This document shows positions 38,098 to 48,191 of a stretch of 64,000 nt of DNA, one piece after another; the stretch's first letter is position 1, and each line of letters opens with the position of its first letter. Below the pieces are notes generated by a model. It was not told the origin of the DNA. It saw nothing but the letters and a program-made list of their open reading frames with translations, and made no database searches. This stretch comes from Colwellia_A sp047621305. GTDB taxonomy: Bacteria; Pseudomonadota; Gammaproteobacteria; Enterobacterales; Alteromonadaceae. The translations under genes were made by a program, and so were the position numbers. Location: positions 19,622 through 83,621 of the forward strand of contig JBLHNB010000011.1 in assembly GCA_047621305.1 (NCBI GenBank), written 5' to 3'.

Positions 38098-38646
38098 ATG
38101 CGAAGAAGTACATTAATGGTCATTATAAAATTATTCGCGACCTTAGTTGATCGGTTTTTATTTACGATAAGCTTCATTATGGGCGTGCAGCTGCCTGAGT
38201 TTATTGTGCAATATACACAAAGACTATCAGGTCATCTCAACGAAGCTCGTTATCAGCTGCAACAATTTCAATTAATTGCTGACAATCACTTTCAGGGTGA
38301 TTTAGCTATGATGATAAAACGCTATCAGGAAAATACGGAAGCATCGATAATTGAAACAGGTGATTTAATTGCTAGTACAAAAGAGCGCATCACACTTTTA
38401 GAGCAACACCTAACCGATATGACACAAAAAGATCTAGTGAACAGACTCTATGCTTTTGTCACTGAATATGATTTTGCAATGGCACAAGCAACCGTGCAAC
38501 AGTTTCAATTAGCTATACCACTTAATTATCCGGCGTTAAGTACAGGCGCAATAGTGGCGCTTATATTATTGCTAACCTATAAATCAATCACTGCCTTCGC
38601 AAGGCGGCTTTATAGGAAATCAAACCATAATAAATGGGTACATTAG
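38098..38646 (+). CDS. DUF2937 family membrane protein
   Basis: 182 aa. It has an N-terminal hydrophobic segment (about residues 17-32), a long helical periplasmic or cytoplasmic section with LNEARYQLQQFQLIADN, and a C-terminal membrane segment (about 142-160) followed by a basic tail. This is the layout of DUF2937. An alternative start at the seventh codon (ATG 38116) exists. Function unknown. Confidence 0.78.
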   Translation: MRRSTLMVIIKLFATLVDRFLFTISFIMGVQLPEFIVQYTQRLSGHLNEARYQLQQFQLIADNHFQGDLAMMIKRYQENTEASIIETGDLIASTKERITLLEQHLTDMTQKDLVNRLYAFVTEYDFAMAQATVQQFQLAIPLNYPALSTGAIVALILLLTYKSITAFARRLYRKSNHNKWVH

Positions 38647-38682
38647 TCATCCCTATAAAAATAAGAGTTACCATTTTACTTT

Positions 38683-38737
38683 GCAATCAGCAATCAGCAA
38701 TCAGCAATCAGCAATCAGCAATCAGCAATCAGCATCA
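38683..38737. repeat. Heptanucleotide tandem repeat, (GCAATCA)x7
   Basis: Seven perfect uninterrupted GCAATCA units (38683-38731) and a partial eighth. It lies between the DUF2937 stop and the ihfA terminator, in non-coding DNA. Length is a prime candidate for slippage. Confidence 0.97.
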
Positions 38738-38746
38738 CGCTGACAA

Positions 38747-38772
38747 AAAAGGCTGCAATAGCAACCTTTTAA
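38747..38772 (-). terminator. Terminator of the pheS-pheT-ihfA operon
   Basis: Hairpin AAGG-TTGC / GCAG-CCTT (minus strand, one mismatch) followed by TTTTTTGTCAGC. Begins about 36 nt past the ihfA stop. Confidence 0.75.
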
Positions 38773-38807
38773 TATAGCGTACGTTAAAATAAATTAAATG
38801 ATCCTAA

Positions 38808-39098
38808 TTAACCATTACCATCTTCAACACGGCTTTTCAGTTTTTGCCCAGGTCTAAATGTTACAACCTTACGAGCACAAATAGGAATGTCTTCACCGGT
38901 TTTAGGATTTCTACCTGGGCGTTCGCTTTTGATACGGAGATCAAAATTACCGAACCCAGAAAGCTTAACCTGTTCACCGCTTTCTAACGTTTCACGTATT
39001 TCTTCAAAAAATATTTCAACCATATCTTTTGCGTCGCGCTTACTAAGCCCAACTTTTTCATACAAATGTTCTGCTACTTCTGCTTTGGTAAGCGCCAT
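38808..39098 (-). CDS. ihfA: Integration host factor, alpha subunit
   Basis: DNA-bending nucleoid protein, the partner of IHF-beta. 96 aa, close to the usual 98-99. The HU/IHF core is complete (LTKAEVAEHLYEKVGLSKRD, the beta-arm segment GFGNFDLRIKSERPGRNPKTGEDIPI, and VVTFRPGQKLKSRVE). The alpha assignment rests on its place right behind pheT (3-nt gap), conserved in gammaproteobacteria. It closes the operon. Confidence 0.96.
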   Translation of the reverse strand: MALTKAEVAEHLYEKVGLSKRDAKDMVEIFFEEIRETLESGEQVKLSGFGNFDLRIKSERPGRNPKTGEDIPICARKVVTFRPGQKLKSRVEDGNG

Positions 39099-39101
39099 TG
39101 C

Positions 39102-41546
39102 TTAATCCCTCAGTGATGCATTTAATTCTGTTTTTAACGTATCAACCACTCGATCGACAACCGCTGTAATGTCTTTTTCTTCAAGTGTTTTTTCATTGTC
39201 TTGTAAGATCATCGCTATTGCTAAACTCTTAAATCCGAGCTCTATGCTTTCGCCACGATATACATCAAACAAGTTTAGATCAATTAAATAATTTCCGCCA
39301 ACCTTTTCAATACGTTGTAACACATTTTTTGCGTCAACATCCTCTTTAACTACCACAGCGATGTCTCGTCTATTTGACGGGAAGCGAGAGACTTCGCACG
39401 CTTGCGGGATATTTTGAGTTAAAATTTCTGACAATAATAGTTCAAAAACTAATGTTCGACCATTTAACCCTAATTTCCTTTCTAATTCAGGATGTAAGGC
39501 ACCAATATGGCCGACAAGTGTTCCGTTGCGGTATATTGCTGCTGTTTGTCCTGGATGTAATGCGTCTATTTCAACTTTTGAAAATTCAAATGACGAACTA
39601 TCCGCTGTTAATGAAAGTAATGCTTCAACATCCGATTTTATGTCATAAAAATCAACCGCTGACTTTTCCATGTTCCAATGTTCTTCATTTCGCTGACCGG
39701 TAATCACACCAGCGATCATATTATCTTGTCGTACACCGTTTTCTACAGACTCGTCTGGAATAAAACGTAAACCTGTTTCAAATAAACGAATACGACCTTG
39801 CTGACGATTTTGATTATAGGCAACAGATTGTAATAGTCCAGTCCATAAACTTAAACGCATTACTGACATTTCAGATGAAATTGGATGAGGCAGCGTCATT
39901 ACGGCTTGTTCGGGGTGAATAAGCGACTGAATTTTAGGGTCGACAAAACTATAGGTTATCGCTTCTTGATAACCACGATTGACTAACGTATTACGAAGTT
40001 TTGACACATTGAGTTTGGCTTCTTTTTGCTCACGCATCGCCAATATGGCTTTAGGTGAAACATTAGGAATATTGTTATAACCAAATATTCGTGCGACTTC
40101 TTCAATTAAATCGACTTCAATTTTTATATCAAAACGATAAGCTGGAACAACTACGTGCCAAATATCACCATCATTATCGCCAAGTAACTTTGTAGCAAAA
40201 CCTAAGCGCGTTAATATTTCAGTTACTTTAGCATCTTCAATGTGATGACCAATACGGCCATCGAGTTTTTCCCGACGCAAAGTCACGTGTTTTTCTTTTG
40301 GTAAATGATCTTCGTTTACGGCTTCAACAATAGGTCCTGCTTGACCACCAACAATATCAAGTAATAATGTGGTTGCACGCTCCATAGCATCAAGTTGTAA
40401 CTCAGGGTCAATACCGCGTTCATAACGATGAGATGAATCAGTATGTAAACCGTATTGGCGTGCTTTGCCTAATATAGCTAAGGGTGCAAAAAAGGCACTT
40501 TCTAAGAAAATATCTTTCGTCGGCGCTTCTGCCGATGAACTTACACCTGAGTCTTGACCACCAAAGATACCTGCCATGGCAAGTGCTTTACCATCATTAC
40601 CCGTATCAGCTATCACTAAAGTTTCAGCTGACAGTGTCACTTCTTTACCATCTAGCAAGACAAGTTTTTCACCTGAGGTTGCTAGACGAACATTAATGCC
40701 ACCGTCGATTTTTGCTAAATCAAAGGCATGCATAGGATGGCCTTGCTCTAGTAAGATGTAGTTAGTTACATCAACCACTGGGTCTATGCTGCGAGTACCG
40801 CTGCGACGTAATTTTTCTACCATCCATAAGGGCGTTTTTGCATTGACATCAATATTTTTAATGACACGGCCTAAATAACGTGGACAGGCTTCACTTGCCG
40901 TTAAGGTAATTTCCAAGGTATCGTCAATACTTGGCGTAACCGCGACAATTTCAGGTTCAATAACACTTTGGCTATTTAAAACCCCTACTTCACGCGCTAA
41001 ACCTTTAAGACCTAAACAATCACCACGATTTGCCGTTAAATCAACGTCAATAGAGACATCATTTAAATCTAAATATTCTCTAACACACATGCCTAATGGC
41101 GCATCAACTGCTAATTCCATAATGCCGTCAGAACTGTCTGATAAACCAATTTCAGACTCGCTACACAACATACCATTAGAAGGTACGCCACGTAATTTAG
41201 CGGCTTTAATTTTAAAGTCACCGGGTAATACAGCACCAACAGTGGCAACAGCAACTTTAATACCTACACGGCAATTTTTTGCACCACAGACAATATCAAC
41301 TAATTCGCCGTCATTAAAGTCGGCTCCGCTCTTTCCGCTGATACGGATTTTAGTTACTTGTAATTTGTCGGCATCAGGATGAGGTCCACATGCAACCACT
41401 TCACCGATAAGTACTCCCGTAAACTCCCCAGCAACAGCTTCTACAGCGTCTACTTCTAGACCTGCCATAGTAATTTGATGCGTTAACTCATCAGAAGAAA
41501 TAGCAGGATTAACCCACTCACGTAACCATGATTCACTAAATTTCAT
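39102..41546 (-). CDS. pheT: Phenylalanyl-tRNA synthetase, beta subunit
   Basis: Charges tRNA-Phe as an alpha2-beta2 enzyme. 814 aa, slightly longer than the usual 795. It begins with MKFSESWLREWVNP, then the EMAP/tRNA-binding OB domain (VVACGPHPDADKLQVTKI), the B3/B4 editing region, the B5 domain and the C-terminal ferredoxin-like anticodon-binding fold (SRFPSNRRDIAVVV). Ten nt after pheS and 3 nt before ihfA, so one operon. Confidence 0.97.
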   Translation of the reverse strand: MKFSESWLREWVNPAISSDELTHQITMAGLEVDAVEAVAGEFTGVLIGEVVACGPHPDADKLQVTKIRISGKSGADFNDGELVDIVCGAKNCRVGIKVAVATVGAVLPGDFKIKAAKLRGVPSNGMLCSESEIGLSDSSDGIMELAVDAPLGMCVREYLDLNDVSIDVDLTANRGDCLGLKGLAREVGVLNSQSVIEPEIVAVTPSIDDTLEITLTASEACPRYLGRVIKNIDVNAKTPLWMVEKLRRSGTRSIDPVVDVTNYILLEQGHPMHAFDLAKIDGGINVRLATSGEKLVLLDGKEVTLSAETLVIADTGNDGKALAMAGIFGGQDSGVSSSAEAPTKDIFLESAFFAPLAILGKARQYGLHTDSSHRYERGIDPELQLDAMERATTLLLDIVGGQAGPIVEAVNEDHLPKEKHVTLRREKLDGRIGHHIEDAKVTEILTRLGFATKLLGDNDGDIWHVVVPAYRFDIKIEVDLIEEVARIFGYNNIPNVSPKAILAMREQKEAKLNVSKLRNTLVNRGYQEAITYSFVDPKIQSLIHPEQAVMTLPHPISSEMSVMRLSLWTGLLQSVAYNQNRQQGRIRLFETGLRFIPDESVENGVRQDNMIAGVITGQRNEEHWNMEKSAVDFYDIKSDVEALLSLTADSSSFEFSKVEIDALHPGQTAAIYRNGTLVGHIGALHPELERKLGLNGRTLVFELLLSEILTQNIPQACEVSRFPSNRRDIAVVVKEDVDAKNVLQRIEKVGGNYLIDLNLFDVYRGESIELGFKSLAIAMILQDNEKTLEEKDITAVVDRVVDTLKTELNASLRD

Positions 41547-41556
41547 TATGAGTTTC

Positions 41557-42552
41557 CTACTTGAACTGTTTTAAGAAGCGAAGATCGTTTTCAAAGAATG
41601 CACGTAAGTCATTGACCCCATAGCGCAACATCGTTAAACGCTCAACACCCATACCAAAAGCAAAACCGGTGTAAATTTCAGGGTCGATACCTACCGACTT
41701 AAGTACATTAGGATGAACCATGCCGCAACCTAATACTTCTAACCATTTACCATTTTTACCCATAATATCAACTTCTGCTGATGGTTCTGTAAATGGGAAA
41801 TAAGACGGGCGGAAACGAATTTCAACTTCTTCTTCGAAAAAGTGATGCAAAAAGTCATGCAAGATGCCTTTAAGATGCGTAAAACTAACATCTTTATCAA
41901 CCATCAAACCCTCAACTTGGTGAAACATGGGGGTATGCGTTTGATCGTAATCATTACGATAAACTTTGCCCGGAGAAATAATACGAAGCGGCGGCTGCTC
42001 TTTCTCCATCGTACGAATTTGCACACCTGACGTTTGAGTTCTTAATACTAGTTTAGGATTAAAATAAAACGTATCGTGGTCTTGGCGAGCAGGATGATGC
42101 TCTGGAATATTTAAGGCGTCAAAATTATGAAAGTCATCTTCAACCTCAGGGCCTTCTTTAACAGAAAATCCTAAATCACCAAAAAAACTTTCAATACGCT
42201 CAATAGTACGGGTTACTGGATGTAAGCCACCTAACTCGTTACCACGACCCGGTAAAGTTACGTCAATAGATTCAGAAGCGAGCTTTTGCTTGATAACTTC
42301 AGCACGTAGTAATTCACCACGTTCAACAAGTAACTTCTGTACTTGTTGTTTCGCTATATTAATAACTTGCCCTGCTTTAGGTTTTTCTTCTTTTGGTAAT
42401 TTACTCAACCCTTTCATTTGATCAGTAAACAATCCTTTTTTACCTAAAAAGTTAACGCGAACTTGATCAAGTTCATTGGGATCTGTTGCAGCAGCTATCG
42501 CTTGCTCTGCCTGCTCAACAATCTCTTCTACAGTAATATCGTCTAAATTCAT
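41557..42552 (-). CDS. pheS: Phenylalanyl-tRNA synthetase, alpha subunit
   Basis: 331 aa class II catalytic subunit. A coiled-coil N-terminus (residues 1-85) is followed by motif 1 (HPVTRTIERIESFFGDLGF), motif 2 (SPGKVYRNDYDQTHTPMFHQVEG) and motif 3 (GFAFGMGVERLTMLRYG). First gene of pheS-pheT-ihfA. On the minus strand a 7-bp hairpin, AAAGTCC/GGACTTT (42573-42595), precedes the ribosome-binding GAGGAACTC by a few bases, a possible regulatory structure. No Phe-rich leader peptide was found. Confidence 0.97.
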   Translation of the reverse strand: MNLDDITVEEIVEQAEQAIAAATDPNELDQVRVNFLGKKGLFTDQMKGLSKLPKEEKPKAGQVINIAKQQVQKLLVERGELLRAEVIKQKLASESIDVTLPGRGNELGGLHPVTRTIERIESFFGDLGFSVKEGPEVEDDFHNFDALNIPEHHPARQDHDTFYFNPKLVLRTQTSGVQIRTMEKEQPPLRIISPGKVYRNDYDQTHTPMFHQVEGLMVDKDVSFTHLKGILHDFLHHFFEEEVEIRFRPSYFPFTEPSAEVDIMGKNGKWLEVLGCGMVHPNVLKSVGIDPEIYTGFAFGMGVERLTMLRYGVNDLRAFFENDLRFLKQFK

Positions 42553-42595
42553 GAGTTCCTCTACGCGGCTCTAAAGTCCACATTTTGAGGACTTT

Positions 42596-43026
42596 GGAAT
42601 AGACTAAATTTGATTAATAAAATGGTGAGCTAGTTTACACAAATTATTGAGTAAAAAGTAGGGCTACACACAGATTATTAACCTTATCCTTAAACAACTT
42701 CAAACAGCATGATTTACTTCCCGTGATAAACGATTTAGTCACAGGTATTGATTGATGGTAATTATCATTTCCTTATCAAAATCAATAACACCTTCATAGC
42801 GAGAATGTTCAGACACATTAAGTTAACCACGAATAATATAAGCAAAAGGTACTATTAATTTTTCATTGATGTTCTAACCATTTGTTGAATAATTCCCATC
42901 CGTCTACAATTGATTAATTAACAACCAAAAGCATCGCATTTACATCAAAAAAGAAATACTCTATGAAATGAACTTATACCTTGAATCAATATAATATTTT
43001 AATAATAAAATGATAAGGAAAGCCTC
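42596..43026. other. Gene-free divergent region
   Basis: Divergent gap between pheS and the DUF885 gene. No ORF or RNA is seen. A weak Fur-box-like stretch at 42754-42772 was considered and rejected. Confidence 0.4.
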
Positions 43027-44838
43027 ATGCTAAATTTTTTTTATAAAAACATACTAATTTTTTTCTTGGCAAGCATAATAACTGCTTGTGGAGGAGATAG
43101 CACAACAACAGTCACTCCTATTGTTGTGTTGCCACCTCCTCCACCTCCTGTAGAGATATCTCCAGCCGAAACATTAAGCAATGACTTAACAGGTTTATCT
43201 TTAAGTGAATTTTATGAATTTTCGTTAAAAGCATTAGCATTGCGAGATCCTGAATACATCGTAAATTCAGGTCGTGAAAATGAATATCAACTAAGAACAA
43301 TAACATTAACTAATATTTCTGAAAAATATCTTGATGAAACAAATGAGATGTTAACGACTATTATTGAATTAGCCAATTCATTTGATATAACAGAATTAAC
43401 GGCTAATGAAAAAATTTCCTATGACGTTTTTCATTGGCACATCACTGATTCCATTGAAAACAATAAATATAGATATCATGATTTTGCTACAAAAAAAGCA
43501 ATATCTAGCTATTATTTTTTTATGCAGTTTCCGTTAAATAATGAAAATGATACAAATCACTTTTTATTACAACTACGTAACTTAGAAAAAAAACTCGTAC
43601 AAGTTGAAAACAATCTCAACACGGCGGCAAAGTTAGGCGTTATTGAAAATGCGCTAACGTTATCCTACAGAAAAGAAAACATTGACTATTTTGCCAATAC
43701 TACCGCGCAAGAGCACCCGCTTTATGAGCATTTCAATACTGCTTTATCAGCAAATCCTGACATATCGGTAGTTAAAAGGAATTCACAGTTACTAACGTTA
43801 GAAAACATTCTGACCAATAACGTTATACCCGCTTTTAATAATCTCTCCCTCATCGTTGCCCAGCAACTTGAGCAAGCGCCAAAAGATATTGGTGTTGGTC
43901 ATACCTATCAAGGCGCTGAGTATTACCAACAGCGTTTAGCGCACCATACCAGCACAAAATTAACCGCCGAAGATATACATCAACTCGGCATTAAACGATT
44001 AACAGATATTCACCAGCAGATTAAACAAGCATTTATACAACTAGGTTACCCTGATGATGAAAGCCTAGAACAAGGTTATGCGCGTGTGAAAATTGATGGT
44101 GGTACTGTTAGCGCTGAAGACTCTTTAGCGCTATATCAGCATTACGTAGATACGGCCACTAGCGATTCGCTCAATTTTTTCAATAAATTACCAACAACCC
44201 CTCTCAAGATAACTTATGGCGGTGGCGGATATCTTCCCGCACCTACCGATGGTTCAGACTCAGCTTATTATTTAGCGCCTATTGACGAAGAACAACCGAT
44301 CTATTTAATTCCTACATTAACGTATCATGAAGCGGTACCAGGGCATCATTATCAGTTAGCCATGGCACAAGAAGCGAACCTGCCTTCCTTTAGGAAAAAT
44401 TTACACTTTACGGGGCTTATCGAAGGCTGGGCTTTATATTCTGAGCGCTTAGCTTTTGAACAAGGCTGGTATGAAAATGATATATACGGAAATTTAGGCC
44501 GACTGCAGTATGAAGCGATGCGCGCTGCACGATTAGTTGTTGATACTGGTATACATGCTAAAGGGTGGACATTTGAACAAGCATTACAATATTATATGGA
44601 CGTTACTGGGTATGTGCGTGAAGAAGCAGAAAACCATATAGTTCGTTACGCTGTCAATGTCGGTCAAGCGACAGCATACATGATAGGTATGCTAAAGATT
44701 ATGGAATTAAGACAACAAGCAATAGATACAAAAGGTGACAACTTTAACTTAGCGGCTTTTCATGATGTCATTATCAATAATGGCGCTATGCCACTTGATA
44801 CTTTGAGTGTTGTGGTAAATAACTGGTTAACAAAATAA
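43027..44838 (+). CDS. DUF885 family lipoprotein, putative metallopeptidase
   Basis: 603 aa with a lipoprotein signal (SIITAC, Cys21), then a Pro-rich linker (VLPPPPPPVE) and the DUF885 domain. The signature TYHEAVPGHHYQLAMA supplies a HExxPGHH zinc-type motif, and the second conserved block is EGWALYSERLAFEQGWY. Members with the intact motif are thought to be peptidases. Here it would act from the membrane on extracytoplasmic peptides. Stands alone. Confidence 0.9.
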   Translation: MLNFFYKNILIFFLASIITACGGDSTTTVTPIVVLPPPPPPVEISPAETLSNDLTGLSLSEFYEFSLKALALRDPEYIVNSGRENEYQLRTITLTNISEKYLDETNEMLTTIIELANSFDITELTANEKISYDVFHWHITDSIENNKYRYHDFATKKAISSYYFFMQFPLNNENDTNHFLLQLRNLEKKLVQVENNLNTAAKLGVIENALTLSYRKENIDYFANTTAQEHPLYEHFNTALSANPDISVVKRNSQLLTLENILTNNVIPAFNNLSLIVAQQLEQAPKDIGVGHTYQGAEYYQQRLAHHTSTKLTAEDIHQLGIKRLTDIHQQIKQAFIQLGYPDDESLEQGYARVKIDGGTVSAEDSLALYQHYVDTATSDSLNFFNKLPTTPLKITYGGGGYLPAPTDGSDSAYYLAPIDEEQPIYLIPTLTYHEAVPGHHYQLAMAQEANLPSFRKNLHFTGLIEGWALYSERLAFEQGWYENDIYGNLGRLQYEAMRAARLVVDTGIHAKGWTFEQALQYYMDVTGYVREEAENHIVRYAVNVGQATAYMIGMLKIMELRQQAIDTKGDNFNLAAFHDVIINNGAMPLDTLSVVVNNWLTK

Positions 44839-45208
44839 CAGCTCATAATGTAAGAGTTCAACTAAACTATAAAAACAATCATTAAATTCTATCAATCTAT
44901 TTAATGGTTTTTTCATTTACAGTCGATAGTTATGGCATATGTGTTATCACCTAGATTATAAAAACTCGGTTTTTAGCATGTTAATATAGTTAAAATTAAA
45001 TACCACAAGTCAATTAAAGTTAAGTAACAGGGGCTGAGATTGATAGTTCTATCATCAATAGTTTTTGCAGCAGGTCTGGAGAAGGAATTGCGACTATTAT
45101 TCCTGATAGCTTGCTGAGCGTTTTTATTTATTGCCCGTGCATACCTATTTCATTTAAAGCTTCACCTGAGATGTAATGCAAATATAGCGCAGAACTGAAG
45201 AGACTGTA
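44839..45208. other. Gene-free stretch
   Basis: 370 bases between the DUF885 and solute-binding genes. An imperfect hairpin near 45040-45060 (GATTGATAG/ATCATCAAT) followed by GTTTTTG could be a weak terminator. Nothing else is recognisable. Confidence 0.4.
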
Positions 45209-45964
45209 ATGATCAAGTTTATAGCATTCTATATCACTTTTATTATTCCTTTTCCGGTACACTCTTTTATTGTTCCTTCAATAAAAACACCTTCAATCAC
45301 CAAGCCGTTAATCACAAAGCAAATAAAAAATATTACATTAGGAACGACCAACGCCTCTGATACGCCTCTTTATCAAAAAGCTAAACGTATATTAACGTAT
45401 GCTTTTGCAGAATTAGATTACTCCTTAACAATTAAAACACTGCCTAATAAGCGCAGTTTATCATGGGCAAATGAAGGAAAATTAGATGGTGATTTATTTA
45501 GAATTAGCAATTTAAACTTAACTGAGTTTTCAAATTTACAGCAGGTAAAAGAACCCTTATTTACCATTGACCAGTCTGTAATAAGTAAACAAAATATTGT
45601 CGTTGATGGCTGGAACAGTATGAAAAGCTATATCCTCGCCTATGAACGCGGCACTAAATTTATCGATGAGAAACAAGACAGGTTTAAAGACGTTATTTTA
45701 GTGAATAGTTCAGAACAAGCATTCGACATGATTTATGTCGACCGAGCCGACATTACAATTACCAGTAGTTCTACAGCGAAAAGAATATTAAATAAGCATA
45801 AAAAGTTTGAAAAAAAGATAAAAATACTTGAACCACCATTAATTAAAATCACATTGCATGTTTATCTTAATCATCAACGTCACCAAGGATTAGCAGATGA
45901 ACTCTCCAGCGTATTAACGCAAATGAAGCAAGATGGTCGTTTTGAGCGCTTTCTCGATAAATAA
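45209..45964 (+). CDS. Periplasmic solute-binding protein (SBP_bac_3-like), orphan
   Basis: 251 aa with a signal peptide ending near FPVHSF. It keeps family-3-like segments (LTYAFAELDYSLTIKTLPNKRSL, GKLDGDLFRISN, VNSSEQAFDMIYVDRADI, LTQMKQDGRFERFLDK). No transporter genes are adjacent. It is a diverged relative of the gene at 5172. Ligand unknown. Confidence 0.78.
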   Translation: MIKFIAFYITFIIPFPVHSFIVPSIKTPSITKPLITKQIKNITLGTTNASDTPLYQKAKRILTYAFAELDYSLTIKTLPNKRSLSWANEGKLDGDLFRISNLNLTEFSNLQQVKEPLFTIDQSVISKQNIVVDGWNSMKSYILAYERGTKFIDEKQDRFKDVILVNSSEQAFDMIYVDRADITITSSSTAKRILNKHKKFEKKIKILEPPLIKITLHVYLNHQRHQGLADELSSVLTQMKQDGRFERFLDK

Positions 45965-46151
45965 AAGTAAAACGTATAGCCAAAGCGCTTTATTTGCTTA
46001 TACTGCTAGCTTATTAATATCAAACATAACTGAGGCAGCAATAACACCATTATTATATCTGCGTTATCAATCAAGATGTATATTTCAGAACGACTGAAAT
46101 TGAGCATTTAAAATGGTAGCAAACATACAATGGCATACTTGCTGAATAAAA

Positions 46152-46796
46152 ATGAATTTAACGGTTGAATTTAAAACACCAGTTCAAACATCGTCATTTG
46201 ATTGGCAATTATCACAAGAAATTAATGTTAGCATCGATGGCGGTAATGTTATTGCTAAAGCAGAGATCGAGTTACTCACATTAAACAAACATCGTGATGC
46301 ACTCGCAAGTTACCAACAACTCGACAACGATGATGAAAATACTGATTGGGAAATCCCATTAAACTTGTATTTTAAAGGCCCAAACTTATCTCCTGAACTT
46401 TGTGATTCACTCGATATAACGCCTAACATTAAGAAAGCACAAACGCACATCATGCTTGAAGCTATCAGTGTATTGCCTGACTATAAAAAACAAGGTATTG
46501 CTCAATACTTATTACAAGAAATTGCAAAGCAATATAGTAAAGCACAATCATTCACCGTGCTTAGCATGCCAATGCATCATTTTGTTGACCCCGAGCATTG
46601 CGCAGAAGAGCATAACAAAGCTTATTATGAATTACTTAATTTGAATAACGAGCAAATCACTCAAGCTCAATTGCATACGTTTTTTACTAAGACAGGTTTT
46701 ATTGAATATAACGTTGATGCAACTTTATTAGCGGAACCTTTAAATTTTGATATTTTTGTCGCTAGTCCGCAGACGATTTTAAAAGATAATTCATAG
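46152..46796 (+). CDS. GNAT-family N-acetyltransferase
   Basis: 214 aa. The acetyl-CoA-binding region is visible as LEAISVLPDYKKQGIAQYLLQEI (the usual VxPxYRxxGIGxxL pattern), followed by AYYELLNLN and FFTKTGFIEYN. Acceptor substrate not deducible. Convergent with purC across a strong shared terminator. Confidence 0.84.
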   Translation: MNLTVEFKTPVQTSSFDWQLSQEINVSIDGGNVIAKAEIELLTLNKHRDALASYQQLDNDDENTDWEIPLNLYFKGPNLSPELCDSLDITPNIKKAQTHIMLEAISVLPDYKKQGIAQYLLQEIAKQYSKAQSFTVLSMPMHHFVDPEHCAEEHNKAYYELLNLNNEQITQAQLHTFFTKTGFIEYNVDATLLAEPLNFDIFVASPQTILKDNS

Positions 46797-46848
46797 TTTT
46801 ATCTATCGACCAAAGACGAGGTTATGACTTTACTAACCTCGGAACATA

Positions 46849-46878
46849 AAAAGCCTGTCAATTGACAGGCTTTTATTC
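46849..46878. terminator. Bidirectional terminator between the GNAT and purC genes
   Basis: A perfect 26-bp palindrome with 13-nt arms (left AAAAGCCTGTCAA, 46849-46861; right 46862-46874), ending in T-runs on both strands. Confidence 0.92.
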
Positions 46879-46917
46879 TAAGCGTAATTTCACTTAATCG
46901 CTTTCTAAATTAATTAA

Positions 46918-48021
46918 CTAATCAATTAACTGATATTCTTCTTTGAGTATTGCAATTATTTCAGCTTTAGGATTTTCTGACAAAATAATTTTTTCACCAG
47001 TAATTTTTTCAGCAATAGCAATATACGTTTGTGATACTGCCATTAATACCGACTCCGGTAATTCATTATCACGCGCGAGTGCTTCACGTTCACTCATACG
47101 ATCTTTATTCAATAGAATATCAGGATCTGGGAAGTTCTTTAATAATAACTGGCGGAAACCTTCTTTCGAATTCTCGACGACGTTACCAGCACGGTATTGT
47201 TCACCGTCCCAAATACGCGACGAGTCTGGTGTGCCTACTTCATCCATGTATATTAACTTGTCATTACCTGCTTTATCTTTAACGTAACCAAATTCAAATT
47301 TTGTATCTACAAATATTTGATCAAGTTTTGCTAAAGAATTTGAAATAAGGTTAAAACCTTCGGTCAATAGTTTTTCGTATAAGGTAATATCGTCAAGAGA
47401 TTTAAAATTGAATGCTTCGAAATTATCTTCAATATTTGTACGCGTAATATTAACATCGTCAACCGCAGGTACGCCGGGAATTCCCTCTAAGATACCTTTT
47501 GTTGATGGTGTTTGTAATAATTCTGGTAATTTAGCGTCTTTTGTTAGGTTTTCTGCTATTTCAATACCACAAAATTCACGTTCACCTTTTACATACGAAC
47601 GCCACATAGAGCCCGTAATGTATTGACGACAAATAGCTTCAATCATCACAGGTTTTGCTTTTTGTACAATCCATACAAATGGATGTGGGATATCAAGAAT
47701 ATGGCTTTCGGCTAAACCTTGATCTTTAAATAACTTAAACCAATGGTTAGAAATAGCATTAAGTGCAGCGCCTTTGCCCGGCACACCTTTCATACCGCCT
47801 TCGCCTTGCCAAATACAATCAAAAGCAGATATACGGTCGCTGATCACCATAATAGCTAATGGGGTATCTGCGGCAACGTCGTAGTTTTTTTCTTGAATTA
47901 AGCGTTTGCTATCGGCTTGTGTTAACCAATAAACACTGCGAACCTTGCCACTATGAACAGGGGCATCAGTGCGAATAGGTAAGTCGTTATTTACTGCTAA
48001 TATTTGATCTGCAAGACTCAT
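46918..48021 (-). CDS. purC: Phosphoribosylaminoimidazole-succinocarboxamide synthase
   Basis: Purine biosynthesis, SAICAR formation from CAIR, aspartate and ATP. 367 aa, the longer gammaproteobacterial type. Segments HSGKVRSVYWL, VISDRISAFDCIWQGEGGMKGVPGKG (two stretches), GSMWRSYVKGEREFCG, DTKFEFGYVKD and DEVGTPDSSRIWDGEQY identify it. AAGGTG lies before the ATG. It follows rplT in the same orientation, but a terminator separates them. Confidence 0.97.
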   Translation of the reverse strand: MSLADQILAVNNDLPIRTDAPVHSGKVRSVYWLTQADSKRLIQEKNYDVAADTPLAIMVISDRISAFDCIWQGEGGMKGVPGKGAALNAISNHWFKLFKDQGLAESHILDIPHPFVWIVQKAKPVMIEAICRQYITGSMWRSYVKGEREFCGIEIAENLTKDAKLPELLQTPSTKGILEGIPGVPAVDDVNITRTNIEDNFEAFNFKSLDDITLYEKLLTEGFNLISNSLAKLDQIFVDTKFEFGYVKDKAGNDKLIYMDEVGTPDSSRIWDGEQYRAGNVVENSKEGFRQLLLKNFPDPDILLNKDRMSEREALARDNELPESVLMAVSQTYIAIAEKITGEKIILSENPKAEIIAILKEEYQLID

Positions 48022-48145
48022 GGAGTTACACCTTAAGTTTCATTATTAAATTAATTGTAGCGAATATTATCTTTATTATTTACATCTGTGAATAAAATAA
48101 TATTCACTATAATTAATCTCTATTTAAAAGAATCATTTCAAATAG

Positions 48146-48175
48146 AAAAGGACGCCAAATGGCGTCCTTTTTTAT
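48146..48175 (-). terminator. Terminator of the thrS-infC-rpmI-rplT operon
   Basis: Stem AAAAGGACGCC (48146-48156) with GGCGTCCTTTT, a 4-nt loop, and T-rich sequence on both sides. About 20 nt past the rplT stop. Confidence 0.92.
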
Positions 48176-48191
48176 TAAAGCGTTTTCAATT

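Noticed and set aside
38683..38737. CRISPR-like repetition
   Set aside because: Seven-base units without spacers; this is a simple tandem repeat and no cas gene is present.
42754..42772. Fur-box-like stretch upstream of the DUF885 gene
   Set aside because: Only about 13 of 19 positions match the Fur consensus, expected by chance in AT-rich DNA, and the gene has no iron link.
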